A DNA stretch of 64,000 nt from Streptomyces sp. NBC_00510 (GTDB taxonomy: Bacteria; Actinomycetota; Actinomycetes; Streptomycetales; Streptomycetaceae), in the NCBI GenBank assembly GCA_036013505.1, contig CP107851.1, positions 7,612,001 through 7,676,000 on the forward strand, written 5' to 3'. The position numbers were made by a program, and so were the translations under genes. Position 1 is the first letter of the stretch, and each line of letters begins with the position of its first letter. Below are positions 7,794-21,428 of this stretch, piece after piece. A model generated the notes under the pieces. The model was not told the origin of the DNA. It did no database searches and saw only the letters and a list, made by a program, of their open reading frames with translations.

Positions 7794-8777
7794 ATGAAGC
7801 GCCACCTGATCTCGGCCGCCGACCTCACCCGTGACGACGCCCTCCTCGTGCTCGACACGGCGGAGGAGATGGCCCGCGTCGCCGACCGCCCCATCAAGAA
7901 ACTGCCGACCCTGCGCGGCCGCACGGTCGTCAACCTCTTCTTCGAGGACTCGACCCGCACCCGCATCTCCTTCGAGGCCGCCGCCAAGCGCCTGTCGGCC
8001 GACGTCATCAACTTCTCCGCCAAGGGCTCCTCGGTGTCCAAGGGCGAGTCCCTGAAGGACACCGCCCTCACCCTGGAGGCCATGGGCGCCGACGCCGTCG
8101 TCATCCGCCACCACATGTCCGGCGCCCCGCACCGGCTGGCGTACTCCAACTGGATCGGCGGCAGCGTCGTCAACGCCGGCGACGGCACCCACGAGCACCC
8201 CACGCAGGCCCTGCTCGACGCCTTCACCATGCGCCGCCACCTGTCCGGCCCCGGCCGCGACCTGGCGGGACGCCGCATCACCATCGTCGGCGACGTGCTG
8301 CACAGCCGGGTGGCCCGCTCCAACGTGCTGCTGCTGGGCACGCTCGGCGCCGAGGTCACCCTGGTGGCGCCGCCCACCCTGCTGCCGATCGGCGTCGAGA
8401 ACTGGCCCTGCGAGGTCTCCTACGACCTGGACGCGGTGCTCGCCAAGTCCGACGCCGTCATGATGCTGCGCGTCCAGCGCGAGCGCATGAACGCCGCCTT
8501 CTTCCCCACCGAGCGCGAGTACTCCCGCCGCTACGGCCTCGACGGCCTGCGCATGGCCGCGCTGCCCGAGCACGCCGTCGTCATGCACCCCGGCCCGATG
8601 AACCGCGGCATGGAGATCACCGCCGAGGTCGCCGACTCGCCGCGCTGCACCGCGGTCGAGCAGGTGAAGAACGGCGTCAGCATCCGCATGGCCGTCCTGT
8701 ACCTGCTGCTCGGCGGCGCCGAGCCCGCCGTCTCCGCCCCCGCCCCCGCCCGCACCGAGGAGAACAACCAAGCATGA
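7794..8777 (+). CDS. pyrB: aspartate carbamoyltransferase catalytic subunit
   Basis: Joins carbamoyl phosphate and L-aspartate into N-carbamoyl-aspartate. 327 aa. The carbamoyl-phosphate loop STRTR is at 53-57, the SKGES loop near 82-86, and HPTQAL at 135-140. The final ~20 residues are Ala/Pro-rich and unlikely to be structured. No pyrI-type regulatory subunit is present, as expected for actinobacteria. CCGGAGTG serves the ATG at 7794; the stop overlaps pyrC. Confidence 0.97.
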   Translation: MKRHLISAADLTRDDALLVLDTAEEMARVADRPIKKLPTLRGRTVVNLFFEDSTRTRISFEAAAKRLSADVINFSAKGSSVSKGESLKDTALTLEAMGADAVVIRHHMSGAPHRLAYSNWIGGSVVNAGDGTHEHPTQALLDAFTMRRHLSGPGRDLAGRRITIVGDVLHSRVARSNVLLLGTLGAEVTLVAPPTLLPIGVENWPCEVSYDLDAVLAKSDAVMMLRVQRERMNAAFFPTEREYSRRYGLDGLRMAALPEHAVVMHPGPMNRGMEITAEVADSPRCTAVEQVKNGVSIRMAVLYLLLGGAEPAVSAPAPARTEENNQA

Positions 8778-10072
8778 GCGCGACCCCGAAGACGCTGATC
8801 CGCGGCGCGAGGATCCTCGGCGGAGAGCCGCAGGACGTCCTGATCGACGGCGAGACCATCGCCGAGGTCGGCCCGGACCTGACCGCCCCCGAGGGCGCCA
8901 CGGTGGTCGAGGCCGGGGGCAAGGTCCTCCTGCCGGGTCTGGTCGACCTCCACACGCACCTGCGCGAGCCCGGTCGTGAGGACTCCGAGACCGTCCTCAC
9001 CGGCACGCGGTCGGCCGCCGCGGGCGGCTACACCGCCGTCCACGCGATGGCCAACACCTTCCCCGTCGCCGACACCGCCGGCGTCGTCGAGCAGGTCTGG
9101 CGCCTCGGCCGCGAGCACGGCTACTGCGACGTCCAGCCGGTCGGCGCCGTCACCGTGGGCCTGGAGGGCAAGAAGCTCGCCGAGCTCGGCGCGATGGCCG
9201 ACTCCGCCGCCGGTGTGCGGGTCTTCTCCGACGACGGCAAGTGCGTCGACGACGCCGTGATGATGCGCCGCGCCCTGGAGTACGTGAAGGCCTTCGACGG
9301 CGTCGTCGCCCAGCACGCCCAGGAGCCCCGGCTGACCGAGGGCGCCCAGATGAACGAGGGCCTCGTCTCCGGCGAGCTGGGTCTGACCGGCTGGCCGGCC
9401 GTCGCCGAGGAGTCGATCATCGCCCGTGACGTGCTGCTCGCCGCGCACGTCGGCTCCCGCGTGCACATCTGCCACCTGTCCACGGCCGGCTCGGTCGAGA
9501 TCGTCCGCTGGGCCAAGTCCAAGGGCTGGGACGTCACCGCCGAGGTCACCCCGCACCACCTGCTCCTCACCGACGAGCTGGTGCGCACCTACAACCCGGT
9601 CTACAAGGTCAACCCGCCGCTGCGCACCGAGGCCGACGTCATGGCGCTGCGCGAGGCGCTCGCCGACGGCACGATCGACTGCGTCGCCACCGACCACGCC
9701 CCGCACCCGCACGAGGACAAGGACTGCGAGTGGGGCGCGGCGGCCATGGGCATGATCGGCCTGGAGACCGCGCTGTCGGTCGTCCAGCACGCCATGGTGG
9801 ACACGGGCCTGCTCGACTGGGCCGGCGTCGCCGACCGGATGTCGTTCCGTCCCGCGGAGATCGGCCGGCTCTCCGGCCACGGACGGCCCGTCTCGGCTGG
9901 TGAGCCCGCGAACCTCACCCTGGTCGATCCGGCATACCGTGGTGTGGTGAATCCCGCGGGCTTCGCCTCCCGCAGCCGCAACACCCCGTACGAGGGTCTG
10001 GAGCTGCCGGGCCAGGTGTTCGCCACCTTCCTGCGGGGCAAGGCGACGGTCATGGACGGGAAGCTCTCGTGA
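8774..10072 (+). CDS. pyrC: dihydroorotase
   Basis: Cyclises carbamoyl-aspartate to dihydroorotate. 432 aa, amidohydrolase TIM barrel of the class I type. Metal ligands are H60 and H62 (DLHTHLREPG); an ATDHAPHP block near residue 306 gives the catalytic Asp, and NTFPV and CHLST segments match the family. Its start overlaps the pyrB stop (ATGA) and its own TGA overlaps the GTG of the following membrane gene. Confidence 0.96.
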   Translation: MSATPKTLIRGARILGGEPQDVLIDGETIAEVGPDLTAPEGATVVEAGGKVLLPGLVDLHTHLREPGREDSETVLTGTRSAAAGGYTAVHAMANTFPVADTAGVVEQVWRLGREHGYCDVQPVGAVTVGLEGKKLAELGAMADSAAGVRVFSDDGKCVDDAVMMRRALEYVKAFDGVVAQHAQEPRLTEGAQMNEGLVSGELGLTGWPAVAEESIIARDVLLAAHVGSRVHICHLSTAGSVEIVRWAKSKGWDVTAEVTPHHLLLTDELVRTYNPVYKVNPPLRTEADVMALREALADGTIDCVATDHAPHPHEDKDCEWGAAAMGMIGLETALSVVQHAMVDTGLLDWAGVADRMSFRPAEIGRLSGHGRPVSAGEPANLTLVDPAYRGVVNPAGFASRSRNTPYEGLELPGQVFATFLRGKATVMDGKLS

Positions 10073-10632
10073 CACCTCTGGTACTCATCGCGGCGGAGGG
10101 GAAGCACTCCGCCGAGGTCACCGACTGGTCGGCCCGCATCGGCTGGGTCGTCGGGCTGCTGCTCTTCATCGCCCTCGTCTACTGGCTGATGCGCCAGGGC
10201 TGGAAGTGGCGCGGCACCCTCCAGAGCGACCTGCCCGCCCTCCCCACCGCCCCCGAGGAGCCCGGCGAGCCCCGGCTCACCCTGAGCGGCCGCTACCACG
10301 GCAGCACCACCGCCGGGCAGTGGCTGGACCGCATCGTCGCCCACGGCCTGGGCGTGCGCAGCCGGGTCGAGCTCACCCTCACCGACCGGGGGCTGGACGC
10401 CCGGCGCACCGGCGCGCCGAGCTTCTTCGTCCCGGCCGCGGACCTGCGCGGCGCACGCCTCGACAAGGGCATCGCCGGCAAGGTCCTCACCGAGGGCGGC
10501 CTGCTGGTGGTCACCTGGGCGCACGGCGACCGGCTGATCGACTCCGGCTTCCGCTCGGACCACGCCGCCGAGCACGCCGCGTGGGTCGAGGCCCTGAACA
10601 CTCTCACGCACGACCAGGAAGGCGCACGATGA
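10069..10632 (+). CDS. PH-domain-like membrane protein in the pyr operon
   Basis: 187 aa. One hydrophobic helix (about residues 22-42, ending WLMRQGWKW) is followed by a soluble region predicted to resemble a bacterial PH domain (LTDRGLDAR..., SFFVPAADLRGARL). No catalytic motif is visible. It overlaps pyrC by four bases and carA by four bases, so it is certainly translated with pyrimidine enzymes although its role is unknown. This gene is a conserved member of Streptomyces pyr operons. Start is the GTG at 10069; no alternative gives a better fit. Confidence 0.85.
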   Translation: MTPLVLIAAEGKHSAEVTDWSARIGWVVGLLLFIALVYWLMRQGWKWRGTLQSDLPALPTAPEEPGEPRLTLSGRYHGSTTAGQWLDRIVAHGLGVRSRVELTLTDRGLDARRTGAPSFFVPAADLRGARLDKGIAGKVLTEGGLLVVTWAHGDRLIDSGFRSDHAAEHAAWVEALNTLTHDQEGAR

Positions 10633-11760
10633 CGACCTCCACCCAGCGGCCCGCGAGGGTCCCTGCCGTACTCGTCCTGGAGGACGGCCGCACCTTCCGC
10701 GGCCGCGCCTACGGGGCCGTGGGGGAGACCTTCGGCGAGGCCGTCTTCTCCACCGGCATGACCGGCTACCAGGAGACCCTGACGGACCCGTCGTACCACC
10801 GCCAGGTCGTCGTCATGACCGCCCCGCACGTCGGCAACACCGGCGTCAACGACGAGGACCCGGAGTCCTCCCGCATCTGGGTGGCCGGTTACGTCGTCCG
10901 CGACCCCGCCCGCGTACCGTCCAACTGGCGCTCCCGTCGGACCCTGGACGAGGAGCTGACCCGCCAGGGCGTCGTCGGCATCAGCGGCATCGACACCCGG
11001 GCCCTCACCCGGCACCTGCGCGAGCGCGGCGCGATGCGCGTCGGCATCTTCTCCGGCGACAAGGCGCAGACCGACGAGGCCGCGCTCCTGGCCGCGGTCC
11101 AGGCCAGCCCCCAGATGAAGGGCGCCGACCTGTCGGCCGAGGTCGCCACCAACGAGCCGTACGTCGTCCCGGCGGTCGGCGAGAAGAAGTTCACCGTCGC
11201 CGCGATCGACCTCGGCATCAAGGGGATGACCCCGCAGCGCATGGCCGAACGCGGCATCGAGGTGCACGTGCTGCCCGCCGGCGCCACCCTGGACGAGGTC
11301 TACGCGGTCAACCCCGACGGCGTGTTCCTCTCCAACGGCCCCGGCGACCCGGCCACCGCCGACCTGACCGTCATCCAGGGCGTCCTGGAGCGCAAGACCC
11401 CGCTGTTCGGCATCTGCTTCGGCAACCAGCTGCTCGGCCGCGCCGTCGGCTTCGGCACCTACAAGCTGAAGTACGGCCACCGCGGCATCAACCAGCCGGT
11501 GCAGGACCGTTCCACCGGCAAGGTCGAGGTCACCGCCCACAACCACGGCTTCGCCGTGGACGCGCCGCTCGACCAGGTCAGCGACACCGCGTACGGGCGG
11601 GTCGAGGTCTCCCACGTGTGCCTCAACGACAACGTGGTCGAGGGCCTGCGGCTGCTCGACACCCCCGCCTTCAGCGTCCAGTACCACCCCGAGGCCGCCG
11701 CGGGTCCGCACGACGCCGCGTACCTGTTCGACCGCTTCGTGAAGCTCATGGAGGGCCAGC

Positions 11761-11768
<8 letters not shown>
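10629..11768 (+). CDS. carA: carbamoyl-phosphate synthase small subunit
   Basis: Glutaminase subunit: releases ammonia from glutamine and channels it to CarB. 379 aa. The N-terminal CPSase domain is about 10-145 and the class I glutamine amidotransferase about 190-375, with the nucleophile Cys in GICFGNQLLG and the His/Glu pair in VQYHPEA. Overlaps the previous stop by 4 nt and carB by 8 nt. Serves both pyrimidine and arginine synthesis. Confidence 0.97.
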
Positions 11769-15072
<3,304 letters not shown>

Positions 15073-15078
15073 GCCCGG

Positions 15079-15107
15079 GAGGGGGACACCGATCCGGTGT
15101 CCCCCTC
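15079..15107 (+). terminator. hairpin after carB
   Basis: Perfect 13-bp stem (15079-15091 with 15095-15107) and a 3-nt ATC loop, 6 bp after the carB stop. It could terminate or attenuate transcription into pyrD, 75 bp further on. Confidence 0.8.
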
Positions 15108-15181
15108 TCCACGAGCCCCCGCGCCCTGCCCCCGTGGCCCGCGGCACGGGGGGACCCCCAGCCCGCCGTGGAAGGCTTCGC

Positions 15182-16293
<1,112 letters not shown>

Positions 16294-16297
<4 letters not shown>

Positions 16298-17127
16298 ACC
16301 CCGAGCCCTTCGGCGCCCGGTTGCGCCGCGCCATGGACACCCGTGGACCGCTCTGCGTCGGCATCGACCCGCACTCCTCCCTGCTCTCCGACTGGGGCCT
16401 GCAGGACGACGTCGCCGGACTGGAGCGCTTCACCCGCACCGTGGTGGAGGCGCTGGCCGACCGGGTCGCCGTCCTCAAGCCGCAGAGCGCCTTCTTCGAG
16501 CGCTTCGGCTCGCGCGGCATCGCCGTCCTGGAGACGGCCGTCGCCGAGGCCCGCGCGGCCGGTGCCCTGGTGCTGATGGACGCCAAGCGCGGCGACATCG
16601 GCTCCACCATGGCCGCGTACGCGGCCACCTACCTGGACCCCGCCTCGTCGCTGTTCTCGGACGCGGTCACCGTCAGCCCGTACCTGGGGTTCGGCTCGCT
16701 GCGTCCTGCCCTGGACGCCGCCCGGGCGAGCGGCAGCGGCGTCTTCGTGCTCGCCCTGACCTCCAATCCGGAGGGCGCGGAGGTGCAGCGGTCAACCACG
16801 GCGAGCGGCGCGTCCCTCGCGCAGGTGATGCTGAACCACATCGCGGCGGAGAACGAGGGCGACCTGCCGCTCGGATCGGTCGGCGCGGTCGTCGGCGCGA
16901 CGCTCGACCAGGCGGGTGTGGACCTCGCTGTGAACGGCCCGCTGCTCGCCCCCGGCATCGGGGCCCAGGGCGCGACGGCGGCCGACCTTCCGCGGGTCTT
17001 CGGGGAGGCCGTGCGCAACGTCGTGCCGAGCGTCAGCCGGGGCGTACTGAAGCTCGGACCATCGGTCTCCGCACTGCGTGAAGCGGCGGAACGCGAGGCC
17101 GCACAGCTCGCCGAAGTCGTCAAGTAG
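16294..17127 (+). CDS. pyrF: orotidine 5'-phosphate decarboxylase
   Basis: Last step to UMP. 277 aa, the long 'type 2' form found in actinobacteria. The catalytic DAKRGDIGST motif is near residue 92, the N-terminal GIDPHSSLL near 23, and the phosphate-binding ALTSNPEG and APGIGAQG segments are present. It overlaps pyrD by the ATGA arrangement and is the last gene of the pyr cluster, ended by a T-rich terminator. Confidence 0.96.
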
Positions 17128-17163
17128 CGGTCAAGACGTCCGGAAACCTGCGCAGATTTGTCC

Positions 17164-17209
17164 GAAAAGTCCTGGTCGGTTGACGCTGACCAGGACTTTT
17201 CTTCTTGTT
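17164..17209 (+). terminator. pyr operon terminator with U-rich tail
   Basis: Perfect 14-bp stem (17164-17177 with 17188-17201), 10-nt loop, followed by TTCTTGTTT. It is one of the few classical rho-independent terminators in the window. Confidence 0.9.
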
Positions 17210-17213
17210 TGCG

Positions 17214-17242
17214 CTGACTGACGCCGCTGGGGCCGCTAGTCT
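17214..17242 (+). promoter_or_regulatory. putative mihF promoter
   Basis: CTGACT (17214-17219), a 17-bp spacer and TAGTCT (17237-17242) resemble a vegetative promoter. A short hairpin, CGCGCA/TGCGCG at 17253-17267, would lie in the roughly 100-nt leader before mihF. Confidence 0.45.
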
Positions 17243-17351
17243 CCGTCGAGAGCGCGCAAGCTGCGCGTTTCACGTTGCCCCTGCAGGTGGGGGGCGACTA
17301 GGTTCCACACCGGTCCGTATCCGACAGTTCTACTTCCGAGGTGACGTAGGC

Positions 17352-17675
17352 GTGGCTCTTCCGCCCCTTACCCCTGAACAGCGCGCTGCCGCGCTCGAGA
17401 AGGCCGCCGCGGCTCGCCGGGAGCGCGCCGAGGTCAAGAATCGGCTCAAGCACTCCGGCGCCTCGCTGCACGAGGTCATCAAGCAGGGCCAGGAGAACGA
17501 CGTCATCGGCAAGATGAAGGTCTCCGCCCTCCTGGAGTCCCTGCCCGGCGTGGGCAAGGTCCGCGCCAAGCAGATCATGGAGCGGCTCGGCATCTCCGAG
17601 AGCCGCCGGGTCCGTGGGCTCGGCTCCAACCAGATCGCATCCCTGGAGCGCGAGTTCGGCAGCCCTGCTGCCTGA
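17352..17675 (+). CDS. mihF: actinobacterial integration host factor (sIHF/mIHF)
   Basis: 107-aa nucleoid-associated DNA-binding protein, unrelated to the alpha/beta IHF of E. coli; it affects topology, sporulation and antibiotic production in Streptomyces. A long basic N-terminal helix (QRAAALEKAAAARRERAEVK) is followed by a helix-hairpin-helix-like unit (LLESLPGVGKVRAKQIMERL) and the ending RVRGLGSNQI. Start is GTG 17352, giving the length known in S. coelicolor; GAGGTGACG precedes it. Upstream in-frame starts would add 49 residues that do not look coding. gmk follows after 38 bp. Confidence 0.95.
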   Translation: MALPPLTPEQRAAALEKAAAARRERAEVKNRLKHSGASLHEVIKQGQENDVIGKMKVSALLESLPGVGKVRAKQIMERLGISESRRVRGLGSNQIASLEREFGSPAA

Positions 17676-17713
17676 CGTTCCCAGCACCCTCCGGGAACCG
17701 GGATAATCGCTCC

Positions 17714-18271
17714 ATGAGTGAACGTCCGCGGCTGACCGTGCTCTCCGGCCCCTCGGGGGTCGGCAAGAGCACGGTCGTCGCTCATATGCGCACAGTCCAC
17801 CCCGAGGTGTGGCTCTCCGTCTCGGCCACCACCCGCAAGCCCCGCCCCGGTGAGAAGCACGGGGTGCACTACTACTTCGTCGAGAACGACGAGTTCGACA
17901 AGCTCGTCGCCAACGGCGAACTACTGGAGTGGGCCGAGTTCGCGGGGAACCGGTACGGCACGCCGCGCCAGGCGGTGCTGGAGCGCCTGGAGGCCGGCGA
18001 GCCGGTCCTGCTGGAGATCGACCTGCAGGGCGCCCGCCAGGTCCGGGAGTCGATGCCCGAGGCGCAGCTGGTCTTCCTGGCGCCGCCGAGCTGGGACGAG
18101 CTGGTCCGCCGGCTCACCGGCCGGGGCACTGAGGCCCCCGAGGTCATCGAGCGCCGGCTGGAGGCCGCGCGGGTCGAGCTGGCGGCCGAGCCGGAGTTCG
18201 ACACCACCCTGGTGAACACCTCCGTCGAGGACGTCGCGCGCGAGCTGCTAGCCTTGATGGCTGTAGTCTGA
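17714..18271 (+). CDS. gmk: guanylate kinase
   Basis: GMP + ATP to GDP + ADP. 185 aa. Walker A GPSGVGKST near residues 12-20, the GMP-binding SATTRKPRPGEKHGVHYYF block, then EWAEFAGNRYGT and LLEIDLQGARQVR. Order mihF-gmk-rpoZ is conserved in actinobacteria and links nucleotide supply to transcription. rpoZ begins 29 bp downstream. Confidence 0.96.
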   Translation: MSERPRLTVLSGPSGVGKSTVVAHMRTVHPEVWLSVSATTRKPRPGEKHGVHYYFVENDEFDKLVANGELLEWAEFAGNRYGTPRQAVLERLEAGEPVLLEIDLQGARQVRESMPEAQLVFLAPPSWDELVRRLTGRGTEAPEVIERRLEAARVELAAEPEFDTTLVNTSVEDVARELLALMAVV

Positions 18272-18300
18272 TCTTTTTGCACCCAATCGGAAGGTAGAGC

Positions 18301-18573
18301 GTGTCCTCTTCCATCACCACGCCCGAGGGCATCATCAACCCGCCGATCGACGAGCTGCTCGAGGCAACCGACTCGAAGTACAGCCTCGTGATCTACGCGG
18401 CCAAGCGTGCCCGTCAGATCAACGCCTACTACTCGCAGCTCGGCGAGGGCCTGCTCGAGTACGTCGGTCCGCTCGTGGACACCCACGTGCACGAGAAGCC
18501 GCTGTCGATCGCGCTGCGCGAGATCAACGCGGGTCTGCTGACCTCCGAGGCCGTCGAGGGCCCCGCTCAGTAA
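18301..18573 (+). CDS. rpoZ: RNA polymerase omega subunit
   Basis: 90 aa, helps assemble the beta-prime subunit. The core IIYPPID-type motif (here IINPPIDELLEATDSKYSLV), AAKRARQIN and KPLSIALREI are typical. GTG start with GGAAGG about 9 nt upstream. A very strong terminator follows, closing the mihF-gmk-rpoZ group. Confidence 0.96.
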   Translation: MSSSITTPEGIINPPIDELLEATDSKYSLVIYAAKRARQINAYYSQLGEGLLEYVGPLVDTHVHEKPLSIALREINAGLLTSEAVEGPAQ

Positions 18574-18589
18574 CCGCGCCCAGGTGTTT

Positions 18590-18628
18590 CACCACGGGCC
18601 CGGCGGCACGACCGCCGGGCCCGTGGTG
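18590..18628 (+). terminator. rpoZ terminator
   Basis: Perfect 17-bp stem (18590-18606 with 18612-18628) and a 5-nt loop, 16 bp after the rpoZ stop. Confidence 0.9.
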
Positions 18629-18676
18629 TGTCATGGGTACTACGCACCACGGTCCAACACAGCGCGGGAGAGGTCG

Positions 18677-19885
18677 ATGGGGAAGCCACAGGTCGTCCTG
18701 GGTGTGAGCGGCGGGATCGCCGCCTACAAGGCGTGCGAGCTGCTGCGCCGGTTCACCGAGTCGGGCCACGACGTGCGCGTCGTGCCCACGGCCTCGGCGC
18801 TGCACTTCGTCGGTGCGGCCACCTGGTCGGCACTGTCGGGCAACCCCGTCTCGACCGAGGTGTGGGAGAGCGTCCACGAGGTGCCGCACGTGCGCATCGG
18901 ACAGGGCGCGGACCTCGTCGTGGTCGCCCCCGCCACCGCCGACGTGCTCGCCAAAGCCGCCCACGGGCTCGCCGACGACCTGCTCACCAACACCCTGCTC
19001 ACCGCGCGCTGTCCCGTGGTGTTCGTGCCCGCCATGCACACCGAGATGTGGGAGCACGCCGCCACCCAGGAGAACGTGGCGACGCTGCGCCGCCGTGGCG
19101 CCATCGTCCTCGAGCCCGCGGTCGGCCGCCTCACCGGCGTCGACACCGGCAAGGGCCGGCTGCCCGAGCCCGCCGAGATCTTCGAGGCCTGCCGCCGCGT
19201 GCTGCTGCGCGGCCCCCGGGCGCTCGAGACCGACCTGGCCGGACGCCATGTCGTCATCAGCGCCGGCGGTACCCGCGAGCCCCTCGACCCCGTCCGCTAC
19301 CTGGGCAACCGCTCCTCCGGCAAACAGGGCTACGCCCTGGCCCGCACGGCCCTGGCCCGGGGCGCCCGGGTCACCCTGGTCGCCGCCAACACCGGCCTCG
19401 CCGACCCGGCGGGGGCGGACGTGGTGCGTGTGGGCACGGCGGTGCAGCTGCGCGAGGCCGTGTTGAAGGCCGCGTCCGACGCCGACGTGGTCGTGATGGC
19501 GGCCGCCGTCGCCGACTTCCGCCCGGCGCGCTACGCCGAGGGCAAGATCAAGAAGAAGGACGGCGAGGAGCCCGCACCCGTGGAACTGGTGCGCAACCCC
19601 GACGTGCTCGCCGAGCTTTCAGCCGAACGGCCGCACCCCGCCCAGATCGTCGTCGGCTTCGCCGCCGAGACCGACGACGTCCTCGCCAACGGTCGCGCCA
19701 AGCTCGCCCGCAAGGGCTGTGACCTGCTGGTCGTCAACGAGGTGGGGGACCACAAGGCCTTCGGATCCGAGGAGAACGAGGCCGTCGTGCTCGCCGCGGA
19801 CGGCAGCGAGACCGCCGTGCCGTACGGGCCCAAGGAGGCGCTGGCCGAGCAGGTCTGGGACCTGGTCGCCGCCCGCCTGCCGTGA
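18677..19885 (+). CDS. coaBC: bifunctional phosphopantothenoylcysteine decarboxylase / phosphopantothenate-cysteine ligase
   Basis: Two consecutive steps of coenzyme A synthesis. 402 aa. The N-terminal CoaC flavoprotein half (about 1-180) starts VVLGVSGGIAAYK and contains PAMHTEMW, the motif that is PxMNxxMW in E. coli; the Asn-to-His change is usual in actinobacteria. The C-terminal CoaB half (about 190-402) has ISAGGTREPLDPVR, LGNRSSGKQGYALA and the KIKKKDG substrate loop. ATG with GAGAGG upstream. Confidence 0.95.
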   Translation: MGKPQVVLGVSGGIAAYKACELLRRFTESGHDVRVVPTASALHFVGAATWSALSGNPVSTEVWESVHEVPHVRIGQGADLVVVAPATADVLAKAAHGLADDLLTNTLLTARCPVVFVPAMHTEMWEHAATQENVATLRRRGAIVLEPAVGRLTGVDTGKGRLPEPAEIFEACRRVLLRGPRALETDLAGRHVVISAGGTREPLDPVRYLGNRSSGKQGYALARTALARGARVTLVAANTGLADPAGADVVRVGTAVQLREAVLKAASDADVVVMAAAVADFRPARYAEGKIKKKDGEEPAPVELVRNPDVLAELSAERPHPAQIVVGFAAETDDVLANGRAKLARKGCDLLVVNEVGDHKAFGSEENEAVVLAADGSETAVPYGPKEALAEQVWDLVAARLP

Positions 19886-20088
19886 TGACACTTCGGGGCG
19901 GTACGTGTCCGCTACTGGCGTTCCGTCCCGAGGTGATGCACAGTGTCGCAGGTCACGGCATATCCAAGGTGCGAGATGCCGTGTCCCTGCACATGGTCGA
20001 CAGATAAACTGACCCATGGCCCGCCAGGCGCAGCCCTGCGCGAGCCGCCAATGATCAGCCAGCAGCCGCTGCAACCCCAGGGAGCGAT
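19886..20088. other. coaBC-metK intergenic region
   Basis: 203 bp without a gene. A TAAACT at 20005-20010 is a plausible -10 box for metK, which would give a leader of roughly 70 nt with small hairpins (GCGCA/TGCGC at 20030-20043). I looked for SAM riboswitch features and could not build one. Confidence 0.45.
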
Positions 20089-21297
20089 GTGTCCCGCCGC
20101 CTGTTCACCTCGGAGTCCGTGACCGAGGGTCACCCCGACAAGATCGCTGACCAGATCAGCGACACGATCCTCGACGCGCTGCTCAAGGAGGACCCCTCCT
20201 CGCGCGTCGCCGTCGAGACGCTGATCACCACCGGTCTGGTGCACGTCGCCGGAGAGGTCACCACCAAGGGATACGCGGACATCGCGACCCTGGTGCGGAA
20301 CAAGATCCTGGAGATCGGCTACGACTCGTCGAAGAAGGGTTTCGACGGCGCCTCCTGCGGTGTCTCGGTCTCCATCGGTGCGCAGTCCCCGGACATCGCG
20401 CAGGGCGTCGACACGGCGTACGAGAGCCGGGTCGAGGGCGATGACGACGAGCTCGACAAGCAGGGTGCGGGCGACCAGGGCCTGATGTTCGGCTACGCCT
20501 GCGACGAGACCCCCGAGCTGATGCCGCTCCCGATCACGCTGGCGCACCGGCTCTCCCGGCGGCTGTCCGAGGTCCGCAAGAACGGGACCATCCCCTACCT
20601 GCGCCCGGACGGCAAGACCCAGGTCACCATCGAGTACAACGGCGACAAGGCCGTGCGCCTCGACACCGTGGTGGTCTCCTCGCAGCACGCCAGCGACATC
20701 GACCTCGAGTCGCTGCTCGCGCCCGACATCCGCGAGTTCGTCGTGGAGCCGGAGCTGAAGGCGCTGCTCGACGACGGCATCAAGATCGACACCGACGGGT
20801 ACCGGCTGCTGGTCAACCCCACCGGGCGCTTCGAGATCGGCGGCCCGATGGGCGACGCCGGCCTCACCGGCCGCAAGATCATCATCGACACCTACGGCGG
20901 CATGGCCCGCCACGGCGGCGGCGCCTTCTCCGGCAAGGACCCGTCCAAGGTCGACCGCTCCGCCGCCTACGCCATGCGCTGGGTCGCCAAGAACGTCGTC
21001 GCCGCGGGCCTCGCCTCGCGCTGCGAGGTCCAGGTCGCCTACGCGATCGGCAAGGCCGAGCCCGTCGGCCTGTTCGTGGAGACCTTCGGCACCCACACCG
21101 TGGACCACGAGAAGATCGAGCAGGCCATCGGTCAGGTCTTCGACCTCCGCCCGGCCGCGATCATCCGCGACCTCGACCTGCTGCGCCCGATCTACTCCCA
21201 GACCGCGGCGTACGGCCACTTCGGTCGCGAGCTGCCGGACTTCACCTGGGAGCGCACCGACCGCGTCGAGGCGCTGCGCCAGGCGGCCGGCCTCTAG
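20089..21297 (+). CDS. metK: S-adenosylmethionine synthetase
   Basis: Makes SAM from methionine and ATP. 402 aa, three-domain fold. SESVTEGHPDKIADQISD (ATP/methionine), GAGDQGLMFGYA hexapeptide loop region, and the P-loop-like GGGAFSGKDPSKVDRS are intact. The GTG at 20089 is used (family start MSRRLFTSESV); an out-of-frame ATG overlaps it at 20087. AGGGAG is only 4 nt upstream. In Streptomyces, SAM supply also affects antibiotic production. Confidence 0.96.
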   Translation: MSRRLFTSESVTEGHPDKIADQISDTILDALLKEDPSSRVAVETLITTGLVHVAGEVTTKGYADIATLVRNKILEIGYDSSKKGFDGASCGVSVSIGAQSPDIAQGVDTAYESRVEGDDDELDKQGAGDQGLMFGYACDETPELMPLPITLAHRLSRRLSEVRKNGTIPYLRPDGKTQVTIEYNGDKAVRLDTVVVSSQHASDIDLESLLAPDIREFVVEPELKALLDDGIKIDTDGYRLLVNPTGRFEIGGPMGDAGLTGRKIIIDTYGGMARHGGGAFSGKDPSKVDRSAAYAMRWVAKNVVAAGLASRCEVQVAYAIGKAEPVGLFVETFGTHTVDHEKIEQAIGQVFDLRPAAIIRDLDLLRPIYSQTAAYGHFGRELPDFTWERTDRVEALRQAAGL

Positions 21298-21333
21298 GCG
21301 TGTCGTCGGGGGCGCGCCCGCCCCACGCCTGAC

Positions 21334-21366
21334 GACGGCCCCGGACCCCAGCGGTCCGGGGCCGTC
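21334..21366 (+). terminator. metK terminator
   Basis: Perfect 14-bp stem (21334-21347 with 21353-21366) and a 5-nt loop, 36 bp after metK. Confidence 0.85.
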
Positions 21367-21428
21367 GGCGTGCGCGGGGACACCTCCGGCGGCGTCCGGT
21401 GTCCGACGCGTCTGGTAACACTGAGGCT

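Noticed and set aside
20011..20088. SAM riboswitch before metK
   Set aside because: A CTGCAACCCC string looks like part of a SAM core, but only 10-14 nt remain to the start and the other conserved arms are missing.
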